From: Ectocarpus siliculosus
Taxonomy: Eukaryota > Sar > Phaeophyceae > Ectocarpales > Ectocarpaceae
Reading direction: 5' to 3'
Assembly (NCBI GenBank): GCA_000310025.1
Contig: FN648598.1
Coordinates: forward strand, 1,325-65,324
Length of the DNA stretch: 64,000 bases
Shown: positions 12,001 to 27,000 of the stretch, piece after piece
Layout: the number at the start of each line of letters is the position of its first letter
Numbering within the stretch: the first letter of the stretch is position 1
Position numbers and translations under genes: made by a program
The notes under the pieces: model-generated
The model's database searches: none
Told to the model about the DNA's origin: nothing
Seen by the model: the letters and a program-made list of their open reading frames with translations, nothing else

Positions 12001-15000
12001 CTGAGGAGTCGTCCGGTAGACGTGACGATGAGTTAGTTCGACACGAACGCACAGGCCTGGTTGCTTGCTCTATTTCATACTGATGACCTTAACGACACTC
12101 GTAAGCGATGCAATGCAAAACCTCGTGGCGTAAAAACACAGAACGGTGCAAGTACCTTGGAACGACGCGCTCGCCACCTCAGAACCGTTGACGAACAGCT
12201 TGGCGCTCCCAGCAGCGTCAATAGAGAATGCCACGTGTCCCCAACGTCCCGGGGCGAGAACGCCGCCGCTGAAAGAGATGCCAGTGGTCAGGCCATTGCT
12301 CTGGTACATGTCTACGTGAACGGCCGCCCGCCGACGGTCTTCCAGAAGAAGAAGATGGATTGGATGCAACAGGAGGAAGCGCCAGTTGGGGGGAAAGCAG
12401 GATCACGACTGGCATGCCTGCACACTTAACAGGCTACTGATGCTGGCATTACCCACAGCTGTCTAACCGCGGTTTTACCAGAGGGAAGGGGTCCAGATTA
12501 CCCAGTGGATCTTTTGGAGTGCGTGGGTGGGTGGGTGACGTCCACACCTTACAAGAGGCGATTCTCGTCTGTGTGGCCGAGACATCGTGATAACCTACGG
12601 GTGTTATAGGGAAAGCGCGCCCAAGCAGCATTCACACCGAAGAACCTAAAACAAGAATACTGTACGAACTCGATTCGGTTATCACCACGTATGTGCCACC
12701 ATCAACCACTGCCGTTGCCCTCAAGCGAAGAAACACGCTTGGCTCACCTGTCGTAGATACTGCCTTGATGTTGATCTGGCTGATCCCTTCCATGATACTC
12801 CGAGACAAGAGCGGGTAAGCCCTCGATTCCAAGCCACCGTCCGAGCTTGCCTGTCGAACAAACACATAAAAACAGAAGATGGTTTTTAGTCGACGTGGCA
12901 ACATCCAGCATGAATGAGGGTTCGGCAGCGACCCCACAGCTACACCTCGCCACGGACGGTTGATCAAATTGGCTTCCAGGGATTTTTTGCTACTCCCAGA
13001 GATGTCAATTCTAGATGCCATAAAACGAAACTTGCCTCGAGTCTAAACCAGGCCTCCACGGTGAATTCACCGGACAGCAGATCCCTGCCCATGCTCGGCT
13101 TCAGCTTGACCGACACGCTGGCCCCGTCTCGCAGTCGCAGGCGGGGCGTGGAAGCACTACTGCTGCTGGACTGTATCGATGATGGCTCCGAGACAGAGTC
13201 TGGGTCGACTACGGGAAGTGTCATGCCAAGTTATCAGAGATGGTTGGGGAGAACGGGAGGGGGGCGGGGTATCACGTCATGGAAACGTCGAGTGTCATAA
13301 TCGTCTTTAGCGTGCAAAGCTCTACGGGAGGATTGCCAGCATTTTACGACGTATTACCAGGCGGGCGCCCCCAGAGGGGCGAAGGCAGGCACATTCTACG
13401 CGATCATATCATAGGTTCCAGGTACGCTTGCCAACGTCAAGTCAGGCAAGAGCACACGTTGATGCCTGAACCACTCTCTCGTTGCGTGACAGCTCTCTAT
13501 GTATCGAACAATGGCCATTGTCGTGTACTTGTGATGGACTCTGGAAAGAAAAGACAAGATGAGACGCGTCTCAGGGGAAACACTAGACCTTGCTCCACAA
13601 CGCCGAATCGCCACGTATAGGCGTGCCTCGCGACATCACGCCAAGACTACCGGACACGACGCAATCTGTTCCAACCAGGCCGCGCGCACACGCTTCCTTC
13701 TCACCGTGGATGGAGAGACTGTCGCCCTTGATGACGACCGGTTTGGTAGATGTGCTGCCGTGCGCCACGATGAGGACATCGAAGCAGCCCTCGTGGTCCC
13801 ACCTTCGAATGTCGGTACATATCATGGAACAACAGTTTTACTTTCCAACAAGGGAACCGGTTGTGTTGATAACTTGGAGTTACGAGGTGATATGAACATG
13901 GGGTTAAAAGCTTTGATTGTATGGGTAGCGCTGTCCTTCGTAGGCATCAGGATGAGTAGAAAAGATAGTCTGTTCCCCTACAACATTGTCGCACCTGTAC
14001 AGACCGACGAACGAAGTGTCAGCCCAGCGGACCTTGACGCCACTGCGAGGCTTGCCCTTCCAAGGTCGGATCTGAAACCAAGTACGTGGACAACAGGGAT
14101 AGATCGTGAGAGAACAGCTCTGTAAGATATCGCCTTGCGGATAGCAAAGTCAGAGGTGTCCTGCACCAAGACTTGGCATGTGACCCATCTCAAACGTTTC
14201 CATGTTATACCTCAAGGAAAGAACCCGCCGAAAATGGAGGTACGCTACAGTAGCAATAGGTCGAAAACCAACGTGGCAGGCGCAACAAAAAACACTATAA
14301 TACATACACACAGGACAGTATCGCTCGTCACGTGCACCACTGCCCCTCTCACATCAATGACGGTGCCGTATCCCCCCGGCCCTCCATCGTCTTCTCCCCA
14401 GTTCCACGCGGGGCCCCTCACCACGCTATCGCCAACAGCAATACTTGCCAAGGCGCCACTGCTGGATTTAGAGCCCTCCGCGCTGTTGTTGGAGCCAAAA
14501 GAGGACTCCGTTGCACCCACCAAGCCTTGTAGCACTCGCTTCTGCTCCACGAGATCGAGGGAAAAAAACATATAACGATGAGTCGAAGAAAAGAAAATAC
14601 CATGCCACAAGAATTGGTCAGGGACGGGAGTCGGATCATTACTCCCCATATCTGGTGACTTTCAAGGGAGGAAAGGGTGAGCATTTGCAGCTCGAAACGG
14701 GGATCTCATTCAACGTGTCATTCTTGAAAGAAGCCAAAAAAATCAGAATCCCCTTGGCGGGTTGGTTGGCCGATGCTTTCAGTGATCAGGACGGATTGAG
14801 ACACACTGCGGCACGGTAATTCACAAAGTTCAGTGTTAACAACGACTGTTTCGGTTCCACCACGCACCAGCCCTTGGTCGTTATCCCTGAAAACGCTGAT
14901 CTTGTCACCAGGCCCCATGGACGTACGCACGTCGAATACGACCTGGAACGGCAAACGCGGGCGGAAGGATTAAGACAAGAGGGCACGCGACGCGAACGTT

Positions 15001-18000
15001 CAACTCACCAACATCAACCAGACAAGTCTCGCCGATGGTCAATGAAGCCACTTCTTTGGGTATGCTTGTTCCTGCCATGCGTACCGCACGCAAGGTGCTA
15101 TTGCAAGTGCCGGCATGTAGCAACCCTGCTTTACCGGGATGACTGAACGAGAAGCTGCGCATCAACCTTGCAACGACGTCACATCAAAATTTAAACTCAA
15201 GCCAATCACGCACCTCCAAGCTCGTCGCTCCCTTGATGGTCACAGTCTCCTCGGTATGGCTAGCCCCGAGAGGGTGAGACGATTCCAGAGTCAGCGCCGC
15301 CCGTTCTTGGCACTGAGAACACAAGCGGCACGTTGTCGTCAATGACAAGCCAACGACAGGCAAAACGAGCGAGCGACGAAGGCTGTCCTCTTTTCGCTTT
15401 TCGCGGGGTTCAACGAGGTTGGGCCGACAACGTCCGGGGCCTGCCTGCTATTGTTGAACAGCAAAACTTCAACCAATTTCCGCAAACTTGAGATTTCAAT
15501 CACCAAGCAGCGTGAATTAGTTCGCGACGTTGCTGGCTGATGGTACCGAATGATCATGTTTCAGCTGCAGAAGGTGACCTTTAAGGCGAAGTGTGGGAAT
15601 GTTGCACTCACACTCGGCAGGAGCTCCTTCGCCACAAAGGTAGCTGGAAGCTCTCTCTTGAGCACCGCCGACATGAGCTCCATGCTTCCCTTCACGCCCT
15701 CTAGCCACTCCTCTCCCCCAATCGCGCCTAGTTTCCCGCTTTCCAACCTTGCTCCCCACCAAGTCGTGTCTCCTGAAGGAGACAAAGAAGTTATAGTCGA
15801 GCACAACGGCACCGGCGGCGGCACTATCTGCACCGCGTTGTCTTTACCCCCCAGCGTAACCGCTAGGTGCAGAGCTTCCCCGTCCCTCCAGGGAGGGAAT
15901 TGAGGAGTCTCGTCGTGCTCGATCCGCGCGCTAGAGCCGTCTGGCCCGAAGGCGAGTCCGACCAAGGCCTGCAGCAAACACATCCAGGCGAAGCGGATAA
16001 GGCACGAGGTACGAGACGACGCCGGACAAAGCACAACACGCGTTACCCCACACGATCGTTGTAGCAGTTCACGAAACAGCCTAATCAATGGTGCGTACCC
16101 CCCGCATTCTTGCACTACGCAAGCGACCCTTACCCACGCTGAGAGTGTTGTTGGTGCGGATGACAATTGTCGTAGGATTTGGTTTGCGGGGATTCGACGC
16201 GTCACAGCATAGTTGTGGCAAACGGGGTCACGAAAAGGGTCTCGCTACATGCTCGTCACAGCGCCATATTTAGAACTACGTGCGCCACGCCTACAAAGCA
16301 CGGTGCTAGTCTCGGGGGAAATCTAGAGCATACAGATACTCTCGCGAGCATCTCGTCTCTCTTGAATCAGATATATATACATGTCGGTGGTGTTCTTAAA
16401 AATCATATCGCTTGTCCACGTTCACCAACAACACCAAGTGCGGTGTAGACTACGGCAAGACAGAGCTTTCAGACGGTCCACAGACCGGATCGACGATATG
16501 ACAAGTTTCGAGCACTCGGTACGGCGACATTCGTCCTCCTACGGCAACGATGTCCTTGCCTGGTTCCTGTAGAATTTGACTTCCTTCTTGAGGGCGTCGA
16601 CCTCCACGGTGACCATGTCGCCAGTCTTGATCTTTGGCCCGTACGGCAAGGGCATCCCTTGCCCAGCCATCTGCAAACACACAATGTTCCGGGACGAAAA
16701 GCGGGAAAGTACTAGAGGTACGGGGATGTGCTGTGAAACCTGTTTCGGACAAAGGGTACGGTGGAGCATCTATCGCTCCAGCAAAGGGTGTGTTGCCAGT
16801 GGGGCGGGTTCTCCACGCGAATTTTATGACGCGGTACCGTGCTTCCGTCGCGGCATGCATCGAAGCTGGGTAGTGAGTTCTGTCTGGGAAGCTCAGAGTT
16901 CCATGTTTCCTCGCGCGCTATCTCGGTTTCGGTAGCCTGGCGAAGCCAATTCTTCGGGAGACAAACCCTCTCCAGGCTAGACTCTGATCTCAAATCATCA
17001 ACACTACCGGACGTTACCACACCACCAGCCAAAGTGCCCAAACAAGAAACCAATGGAATCTGTAAGAAACAACACCCACCTGGAGGTTCCCGTCACAACC
17101 CCAGGTCAGCAACCACGACGGACATCCCACGGAGGTGTTAGGCTGGAAAACCCCCAACCTGAGGCCTGACCTGGGGCCTGATTCAGATACTGCCAGGACC
17201 TTGACGTGCCACCTTCGCCACAACAAGGGGAAGCAAGAGGGTGAGACCAAGGTGCGATAGGACGATTGTCACGAACGTGTTGATATCCTGTAAAGGTCAA
17301 CCGCTGATAGCACCGTCTGGGTGACAAGCTGCCCTGTGTGGACCGCATCTGTGTGGCAGTTTGAACGGTCCTCCGACATGTGCACAACAGAGTCGTGTAG
17401 ACATCCAGACGCATGGCCGTCGTAAGTGGAGGACAACGGACAGCAGCGGTGGACACTGGACAGCCTTCTGTAAGCACGTTAATGGTTCGCTCGCGATGTA
17501 CTCAGCGCAAATGCCCACCTGATGACCCCTCGCCCACCCATGCCCACAGGAGCAACGAAGCCTGGCGTTGCCACAAGTGGGGCGGTGTCGATAGCGTTGG
17601 ACGTCGAGCGCACTAGTCGGTCATCGTCCGACCTCTCCACGTTTGCACGTTGCGACCACCGGGGGAAAACAGCCTCAGCACCTGCTTTGGGGTATTCGGG
17701 GTGGCCGTGGTAAGCAGAATATTGGGATTGGGAACTGATTTGCGGCTCTGAGGATCCCATCGCAACACGAGACACCGGACTTTCGCTTGATCATGATGGT
17801 TGGTGGTAACGGGCAACTTGCTATGCCGGTGAGGGCAACTAGCGCATCAACTGCAGTCAGTGACCTTGTGATACTGGTGATCCAGCCGTGACATGCGGTC
17901 GGTTAAACATGGTAAGTCTACAAAAAATCGCAGCACAATGCTTCACACTTCACAACACGTGCCGAAAAACGGCTACTTGCGTACAGGCGATGCCTGTACA

Positions 18001-21000
18001 CTATGCGCACTAGCACCCACCGTCTCGTAGAACAGCGCCCGGTCCTCGCTTTTTGTCGCACTCGTCGGCTACCACGCAAGCCTGATTGTTCGGGCACGAA
18101 GAAACAAGGGCGAGCGTTTCAGTTTCGGGAAACGAACAAACAGTTTGCATCGATTGAAACGTGCCCGATACATCCGGCAGCCGACTAACCCCTGGACACG
18201 AAAGGAAAACAGCCCCCGGGCGCCCCTTACCGCCCAACCCCCCTGCACAACACGTCCAAGGGCCACAACCGCGGTAATTCTGCCACGAACCGCTGACGCC
18301 GGGATCAAGGTTCAACGTGCATGGCATGGGCACCGATGCCCGCTATATCCGAGGACATCCAGCACACGCCGCGTGCGCCTCCCCACAACCCTTCTCACCA
18401 TCCACCAATGCAACACGAGGCCTAACTAACCTGGACCAGCGCCTGCAGCAGCGGGCTCCTTGTGGATGTCCCCTTGTCTTCCTCCGCCTTGGCCTCCTTC
18501 TTCGCCAACTCCAGGAGGACTGGCACTGGTCCCGCAGGCTCGAACATTGCTTCAAGCCGGTCGTCCCAGTCTGCTGCCTCCAAGGAGTCACCATCTGCTT
18601 TCGGCGAGCAGGCGCTCTGTAACAGCGAAGAGATGAGGCGCACCACCCATATCTTGGCCTTGTTGTCAGCCGCCTCGAGGAACCTGCCGAAAACACCCAA
18701 GAAAACGACCCAGGTGTAATTGCCCTTGCAACGTGTCCTGCGCCTACTGCTGATCTGCTCGTGAAGGTTAGCTCGACGCGAATTCTACGACACGGGTTTG
18801 TGGTTCTCATTCGTGTTCCAACCCGCTGTACCTCAGCTCCCGCCTGCGACGCAGCCATTACCTTGCCAAGGTCTCCATTGTGGAGAACCGGTGCATGAGT
18901 GCCTTGACATATCTGCTCTGCGATTCCTTCGCCAGTGCCTCTAACAGCCAGCACGCCAGCTCAGTCTCCGGGTCGCCCACCTCCTCCTGCAGCTCCTTGT
19001 AGGCCGCTCGCTCTTCGGGTGTTGGCTCCTGTGCCAACAGTGGGGGGACGCATATCACACGAAACAAACCTTCACGTGTAGTGCAGCTCGGAAAGAGGAG
19101 GGGGAGCTTTTCTCGGTCTTCACATGCATAGCATTAAGCGCTGCGAGTTCCTGCCTTGCAGCGTGCTCTCGAAGAACTCGTAATTAGTGCATGTCGACAA
19201 GAAGAGGGAACGAGTGGTGGGTGTCGTGACTTCCACCCGCAGTAGGAGATACCATAGCACAAACTTTGAAGAAACAGACAACACGTTTCGTGACGTGGGC
19301 GAGACATGTCACGGATAGCTCTGAATGGTAGTTTCGCGAAACCCCGACTCAGGGCGTGTTGGCATCACTTCGTACCTGCATGATACCGTACGCGTGCATT
19401 CTGACACCCCAGTCGTTGTTGGACGCATCTGAGTGGAAGTGGACCTCGATGGTGTTCGCCTGCGAAACAGAAATAAAGAATGGAGGTGGGGATAGAGGCC
19501 GGTGTGGTTGTGTTTGCGCCTCACTAGACTCGTGAGTCCGAGATGTGAAAGCGAGGCCTGTCAAAACCATTCTGAACGACGAGCGTGACCTACTCAGGTC
19601 ACAGTAGACACCGACACTGACCACCCAAACCAGTAGAGGTGATCACACCCTCGGGTGCCATGGTTGAAGCAACGCCAGGCCGACCGCACATCTACGAGGA
19701 GAATAGTCAAGACCATGGATATAGCTACAAGCCGGCAAGCACACGAGGAGTATCATGTGGTCTTGCTCCGAGAAGCAATGGTGTCGTAATACACCAGGAA
19801 CAAGCACAGGTAGTAAAAATACGAACCTCGATCGTGAGGGGAGGGAACCCTGCGACCCCTGCCCAGATCTTCCCTCGCGATGTCGCCGGTCCGTTGTACT
19901 TGTGCTCACCCCAGTAGGCAGTGTGCTCCGCGTCTGTATCGAGGTATGGGTCGTTCAGGATGACAGTTTCTTCCGCCGTCATAAAGACCACAAGCAGTTG
20001 TCCACACTAAGCTATAGAAAACGCCCCTCACTAAACAAAAAAAAAACGTCGAGTAGACGAACGACTTGCAGGAATCACCATCTTGCGATGCCGTCTCGTT
20101 TCGAGTGCCTTACCCCTTGCCCTAGACGAAGGAGTATACTGTCAGGCTAGGTGACTGATGGTGGGCATGCAATGACGTTACGATGATGTCCAGGTATCCA
20201 ACACGTCTCGTCGGCTACTGGAGACGTTTTTGTCCTCCTGGGGCATGGCTAACCTTTGTATATCCTGAGGAAGTCGCACCCCATCTCCGTACTGCATCTC
20301 TCATCGAAAACCACGCGGATCCGCTTGGCCCCAGGGATAGATATCTGCAGCAACAACGAAACCAATCACCGAGCGTTGGAGCTGTGGCCCGACAGAGTCA
20401 CGACGATATGTTGGAAGAGGCCAACAAGTGCAAGTTTCTGTCCCGCAGTGACCGAGGTATCCCTACCGTTCCGACAGGAGAAAAACGCTGCCCGAAATGC
20501 GCAACGGCATCTAGGGATCGGAGACAGGCGAGCAGGAACACAACCCTTGATGTTTACCGCTGCGTGTTGCCGCAATTTAGATGGAGCTAACGCCCTGGTA
20601 ACTCTGTACATGGACAGCCCTGACAACAACGGAGTCATGCTCATACCCGCAAAACATACAACGTGAACCTGGCTGTTTCATCTTCCTGATTTTCAACACA
20701 GCCTTCTTTTACAGCGGTTTCCGGCTATCCCGGCAGTCTAGCGGCGAACACTCGTCTTCAACAAGGTCGAAATGCCCTACAGGGCGACTACGGGAGGCGA
20801 GATTGCAACGCGGGTTGCTGGGTACCTTGGTGTAGGTGTCCGTGTTGTCTGCGTAATTGTGAGCCGTCTCGAAGATCCTGGCCACAGCCTGCGTCGGACA
20901 CAGGAACTTCGAAAGAGAAACAGCCGTCTTCAGCTGCCATTTGTAGACAGGTAAGGTAGATCGGAGAAAAGCGAACGAACCGGCACAAACATGGTACTCT

Positions 21001-24000
21001 GGATGTGAACCAAGTATCAAAGAAGGGCGTGGGATCCTCGGTCGTATTGGAACGACGATGCCGGGGCCCCGCTTGCGAAGCAAAAGCGGCACAAAAGCGC
21101 CACATGCCAGCAATAACGCGACCATGAGAGCACCACTGTGAATGGCTGAACACTAATGCCAAGGAGGTGTAGGAAGGAAGACACGGAAAGTCCGTGCACG
21201 TTGGTGCGCTAAGCTTGAGCGGGCCCCGTAACCGAGCACAACCAGGCGGCTGACTTCGACCAACAGGCAAACTGGGATCAACAGCGTGAACCCACCTGGT
21301 GAAGGGCAAAGGCCATGAGCATGTCAGCAATCTTCTCTCCTTCCTCAGATGATTCCTGCCCGACAGCGCCTAGGATCTTCTTCTTCAGCACCTGTGAAGA
21401 GCCGAACGGTAAACCGTAGCAACAACCACGGAGCGCTCAACCCGTTTGTGGCGCATAACACTTATTTTTTCCACACAGGAAGTTATCCAAGAGGGTTCCG
21501 ATCCGATACTCTTCGATAAAACCCACAATAGACGTTGTTGACAATTGCAACCGGGTGAACCGGTTGTGCCGTGGAGAAAGCCGTTACCATATTGGTCCTT
21601 GAGAAAACAATTTTCGCAAGTAAACTCATATCCTGGCTAAAGAGGGAAGAAGGGGGGAGGTGTGTATGTGTAGTATTATTATTATTATTATTATTATTTT
21701 GTTCTTCACTTCAAATCAGCGCTCACAGCATTAGTGCCGTTTATTCCAACCCGTGGTCACACAGAAGAGCCTCTCTCTACCCTCCCCTCCTGCGGTACTT
21801 TGCCTTCGATTTTTAATGCGAGAAGAGTTCAGCACTCTCTTCCCTCTGTGTACACACACGAACTAGCGCTATCCACTTGGCCAGGAGCGGAAGCGAGAGA
21901 AAAACTCACTTTGCAAGAAAAGCTCGCCTACGCCGGGATTCGAACCCCTGACCTGACCTCTAGAAGGTTACGAGGTTACCAACTAGACCACCGGGGCGAC
22001 CGGTCTTGGATCTGACAGGATTAAAAAAGCAACATGTGTCGTGTTTGATCACCTCGAGGGCCGCGATGTCCACGTCGCTCTCACTCTCCCGCGCCTCAGA
22101 ATACGTTGCGCGCAGCAAGGTCAAGAACCTGACGAGAGATGTTAAAAACAAGGGGTGGACTCATCATTAATCGTGCATCCAGCAGTCTTCTGCGAACCTA
22201 GATTTTCTCACGTAGGCATCGTCCGCTTCTTCTCTGGAATCGTATTCGAAACATCCAGCGGTCTCCTATCTTCTCGTATCCTTTTCGTGAGGTACCCAAG
22301 ATGAGGGTTAATGTCAACCTGCACTTGACGCCATGCAGGACGCGGAGATAGCTGTCGCTCGCACTCACATGTGGGGTCCTCCGTAGTCATCGAGCGCTAA
22401 TGGAGAACATCCGCTGTTGTTGCCGGGATAGGACGATTCAGCCGATCCAGCAAGAATCCGCGTGAGGGCCTGAAGAAAAAGTTCGCATAAGGACGCGGTC
22501 GCAACATGTAACAACAGTCCAGGTGAGCACCTCCTCAAGTAGTCAGGAACGCGTCCAATGTACTCGCCAACGCAGATGGACGGGTTAGTCGTGCTTTTCT
22601 TGCTGCAACCGTGTCTCGGGAAACATGAAAATCCACCAAACAAGCAAGACGCCTTCCAAGAAACTTCCGGGAACCCAGTCTCACCAGGCGGCTGAACCTA
22701 GTGGCCGTCGCGTGCGAAGTCTCAGTCAGCGCGCTCCAGAGCCTGTGGCTTTCACTGGTCAGTTCAGCACCGGCCTGAACCCCGAAAGCACCCTGTGACG
22801 CCGGCCCCACCTCGTCTCCTTGCGGTGGGTCCACAACCTACAAAGAGGTCGTTACGTGTGACAAGTCTAGCAGTTGTTAGCGGGTTCTTGGAGACATCTA
22901 CTCACGAGAGAGGTTTAAACGGCGAGTGTTTCCTGTTGTAACGGTACTACACACTTGTTTGCATGAGCGATCGGGTTGGTTGCCCTTGAATCGGTTTACC
23001 GTCTTAATCAGTAGCCGCTTAACCAACACACCATGGGGTTCCGCCAAAGGACAACAAAAACAAAGTGTCACCCCAAAACTGCAGGACGGCGCAGTGTCGT
23101 CCACACGAGCACTAGCTCAACCTTACCTCGAAAGCAGCGCCCTCTGTTCCCGACGAAGCCCTGCCTGCCGTGCTTGTTGCCTCTCTCTTATCCAGGGAAA
23201 TGACGTCTCCCTCGTCAGGGAGCGTGACAAGGTGCGATGAAGCCTCCTCCCTCGGCACCTTTGTACGTAGAGGATGGCATGGATGACGACTTATTTTGTT
23301 CGTGAAACGACATGCTTCGTGTCAAAGGAAGCCAGTTTACAACGCGTTTTCTCTGCGAATGGCCCCGTTGCATGGAGCAGGGGCGCAGACATAAACCTGA
23401 TTTGGTAGCCACATGCTACCCGTAGCCCGGTAGGCTGGAGTGGGGGTTACACATGGCCTGCCAACGTGACAAAGGAGAGACGTCATACCATCTAGGCGAA
23501 AATGTCCGTACTTTGCACCTGGGAGAATAACGTCGTTGCCCTCCGGCATATTGTGTGCCGTAGCTCACGTCTAATCGCCACATCCAAAGACGCGTAGCTG
23601 GCGAGTTGTGCTGGATATATGCAACGGGTCCGGTTTAAGTCGGAGGACCATGAGACGATAAATTTGCGTTCTCCACCGTGTCTCATCATCCTTCCTCGAA
23701 CCTCATCCGGAATGCGGCAACCTCCGTGAGACACCACGATCGAAACAAAACACTCACCATGTACAGCATATCTCCTTGCCGGCGTAGCGCCCACATGGCG
23801 TCCACGTCGCCCTTGCCAGCGGCAGCGGGGCTCATCCTGAACGCCGTGGTGACCTTCTCGAAAAACTCGTTATCGTTCTCGGATGACATCTCACCGCCCT
23901 TCCCTCGTCTCAGCGTTTCGTCGAATCGAACCCACAGCTCCTCGAGTCGCCGAAGAGCGGCTTGAACTGGAACAATGATCGGAATTACTCTCATCCAGTC

Positions 24001-27000
24001 TCCTCTCTCCTCCACCACAAGCATTTGCGTGTTGATCCGCACCTTGCTCACCTACCACCATCCACATTACGAGGGGGCGGGGGGGGCGGGAGGCGGGGGC
24101 GCAACATTTAATGTTACGGGGGCTGGCTCAAGGTGTTGCCTGTTGCACCCGCGTCCTGGACTTCAAATCGCCTGCTTGCATGTACGCCTTGCCCCAGAAG
24201 CATGGGGCTGAGACAAGCAGCAGCTTAAGAGAAAAAAACGACAACAATATACGCCGCCATACTTACGGCACGCGGCCCGAACATTCGTTGAAAGAAAAAT
24301 GATCTCGAGCGCTCGCAACAAGTTGCGCACCTCGTCGGAGTCCGTTCTTGGCGCTGCTCTCAGCGAAATCTCCTCCGCATCGCGCGGGTTGACCACGAAC
24401 ACCCTCAGCCGGTACCGCCTGAGACACCTGGGTATCATGGGCATTCCCACAGCTGGCGTATCCGCTGTCGACACGGCGGAGAGATCAGTCTTGGCGGTCT
24501 GGGCCTCAAAAAAGGAGTCCCATACGATGGGGGAATGGATAGACGATGGCCAGGACGGCTCGCCCACGCGCACGCTACTGCCGTCGGGCAGAGGTTGGAT
24601 TGCTGGTTCAGCTTCAAAATTTTCCAGACCCAACGCTGGAGGCTGGACGCCGTGAGAGAGTCAATCAAGAACATGAGCGAGAAGTAAAAGGAACGTTAGT
24701 TGGCGATTGTATCTTCCTTACTCAAGTCTGTTATCCCATAGCTTTCGCAAGGCGTTCATGTTCGTGGTTGCTGCATATTTTGTCGATTTCTACGTTCGTC
24801 GTTGAGTGTGTGACCCCACAGTTCGCCTATGCGATCCTGCTGTATATTGTGCTGATAGCACGCCACCATATCGCTATTTACATATTTGCTCTCCACCACA
24901 TGTGGGATGCTCGCTGGTGTCGCTAGACAAGATCATTGCGGGAATTTCTGTTACGGCCGGCTCCATTAAAGCTTTCGTTATATAAAGGATCTTCACAATC
25001 TCGCTAGCCCCTAACCCCATGGGATTAGGCTCTTGTGTATTCGAAAAGTAGGCAAGTCTTCCATGATAATTCTCTGCAGGCGCGGACTATGTCATAGATG
25101 TTGTCGTCCTTCGAAACATCGTATTGTAACTGATATCACCTGCTCCTTCGGGCAGTCCCGGCATATCCGTAGCAGCGACGCCAACTTGCTGTCAAGCATC
25201 GGCGGGGGAAGACTGGCCGCATCCATCTTCTCCATCACGGGCGTCACAACCATCCTCCACCCCCAGTCGTTCACCTGGCAAAGTTGATCGGTTGGGTGGT
25301 CATGGAAAGTTGGCGTTTCGCGTCCCTCGGCCGTTGTAACTTCAACGGACTCCCGCATGACATAGGGCGGTCGAGAGACAACGTGGGTCATGAGAGATGC
25401 CAATAAACTTCGGGAAAGCTTCGGGCCCTCCAGCGGGAGCGCAGCGCTTGTTCCATACGGCCACTACGGAACAAGCGCTGCGCTTACGCCGAAGTGTGTA
25501 CGGAACACCCCAAGTTTAACCACCAAGGTACCCAGATGCGTGTTTATTGCGGGCAGCGTGCTGAGGACTGCAAGGAGAAGCATGTCTCTTGCAGCGGTGC
25601 GTTTTTATACCGATGCCGCCTCACTTGGCAATGCAAAATACTCTATCGTAGTCGAAAACAACCAATCAGCCCCTAACTAAGTAGGAATCCTCCTTATCCG
25701 GCCAACAAAGACAAAGAATCCAACACACAGTAAACATTCGTCCAAAAACGCAATGAAGAAAATATGCTCGCATCCAAGATATCAGTGTCCGATGGTGATC
25801 CCCGACGGAACTTACCGATCCGTCAGTCTGCCAACGGAAGAAGAAATGGCTAGCGGGGATCTCAAGCGGAGGCCGTCCTCCTGTCCCGGGCCAGTTTGAT
25901 GGATGGCCGTCTTTCCCCCCGGTGTATTTGTTGTCCCCATACACCTTGGACATGGTCTCGTCCGCGTAGAAGACCATGAAGTCGCACCCCTGCTCCGTCC
26001 TGCGAAATATATGTAATAAACGGGGTTGCTCACGTTGCTGAAAAGACGCCACTTGGTAGACGGCGCGTCGCTTTTTCTTCAATCGCGCAACACCTATACC
26101 CTTGTGTGTGCAGGGTAAAACCATAAAATCTATTAACCATCGACGGGAAATAGCCGACGATCCGAACCGTACAAACGCCAGTTACGTGCATTCATTCACA
26201 TCGGCAACATTGCAAGTAACGCAATACGCAGATTGCTGCTTACCTGGACCTGTCATCGAAGGAGATAACAAGCTTCTTGGCTCCCTCGATGCGGACCGTC
26301 TCCTTCCTATCGGCGTTGTGGGAATAGGGATGCTCGCTTTCGACCACCACCTTGGTCGCCCGTGGTGTCGCCATCTTCTTCAAGTCTGCCGGTCCCGTAG
26401 CCATTACAGAGACGTAATGAGAGATATGCAACAGTGTGAATCTTCTCAGAACAGGAAACCGCACAGCAGTTGTCATCAAAACCAACAGTTCACTTTGATT
26501 GACCAATGGTTTCAATCGTGGCCAACCCAAAACCTTTGGCGTCACCGCAGACGCTGCTACAACACCAAAAATAGGTACGTTTCGTGAATCTTTGTACGGG
26601 TACAACCACGACACGCTAATCACGGCCAAACTACAACAGTACCCGGAACGGCCAGAGCGTGTATCTGAAAAATAGAGACACTCGCGCGCTGTGCAAAAAT
26701 ACGTAAGAAAACGTTTCGTACCGTCCTGGGAACTGTTCTTTCCCAGCGCACGCTCAGCGAGCGACTTGATCAGCGGCTGCGCGTGTGGTACGAACTGCGG
26801 CCATGAGGTCACCAGCGACATGAGAGCCTGCATGCATCAAACGCGAAACAATAGGCAAACGATCAATGTAAAAATACAAGCCCCGGACGACTGCAAGCCC
26901 CGGACAGCTGCAAGAGCGGAAAGTCAAACGAATGGCAAAACACAAGCAAGAACAGCCGATATTGGGCACCGCAACAACGATTGGCCCATTGGCCAAGATA

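Noticed and set aside
13541-13588. 48-bp intron next to the MIB/HERC2 2 exon
   Set aside because: Too short compared with all other introns, and the exon it would lead to soon meets a stop. Donor GTAGTC at 13650 gives a phase-true junction to LamG 2.
15009-15071. Possible exon (SIPKEVASLTIGETCLVDV)
   Set aside because: It has acceptable splice sites but its phase does not fit either neighbour, and joining exons 15214-15312 and 14868-14942 directly restores the GA..L.V.FD motif with family spacing.
21930-22000. tRNA gene on the minus strand
   Set aside because: A and B boxes are present but the cloverleaf, especially the anticodon arm and acceptor pairing, is not, and the same sequence continues into a repeat body; it is a SINE head.
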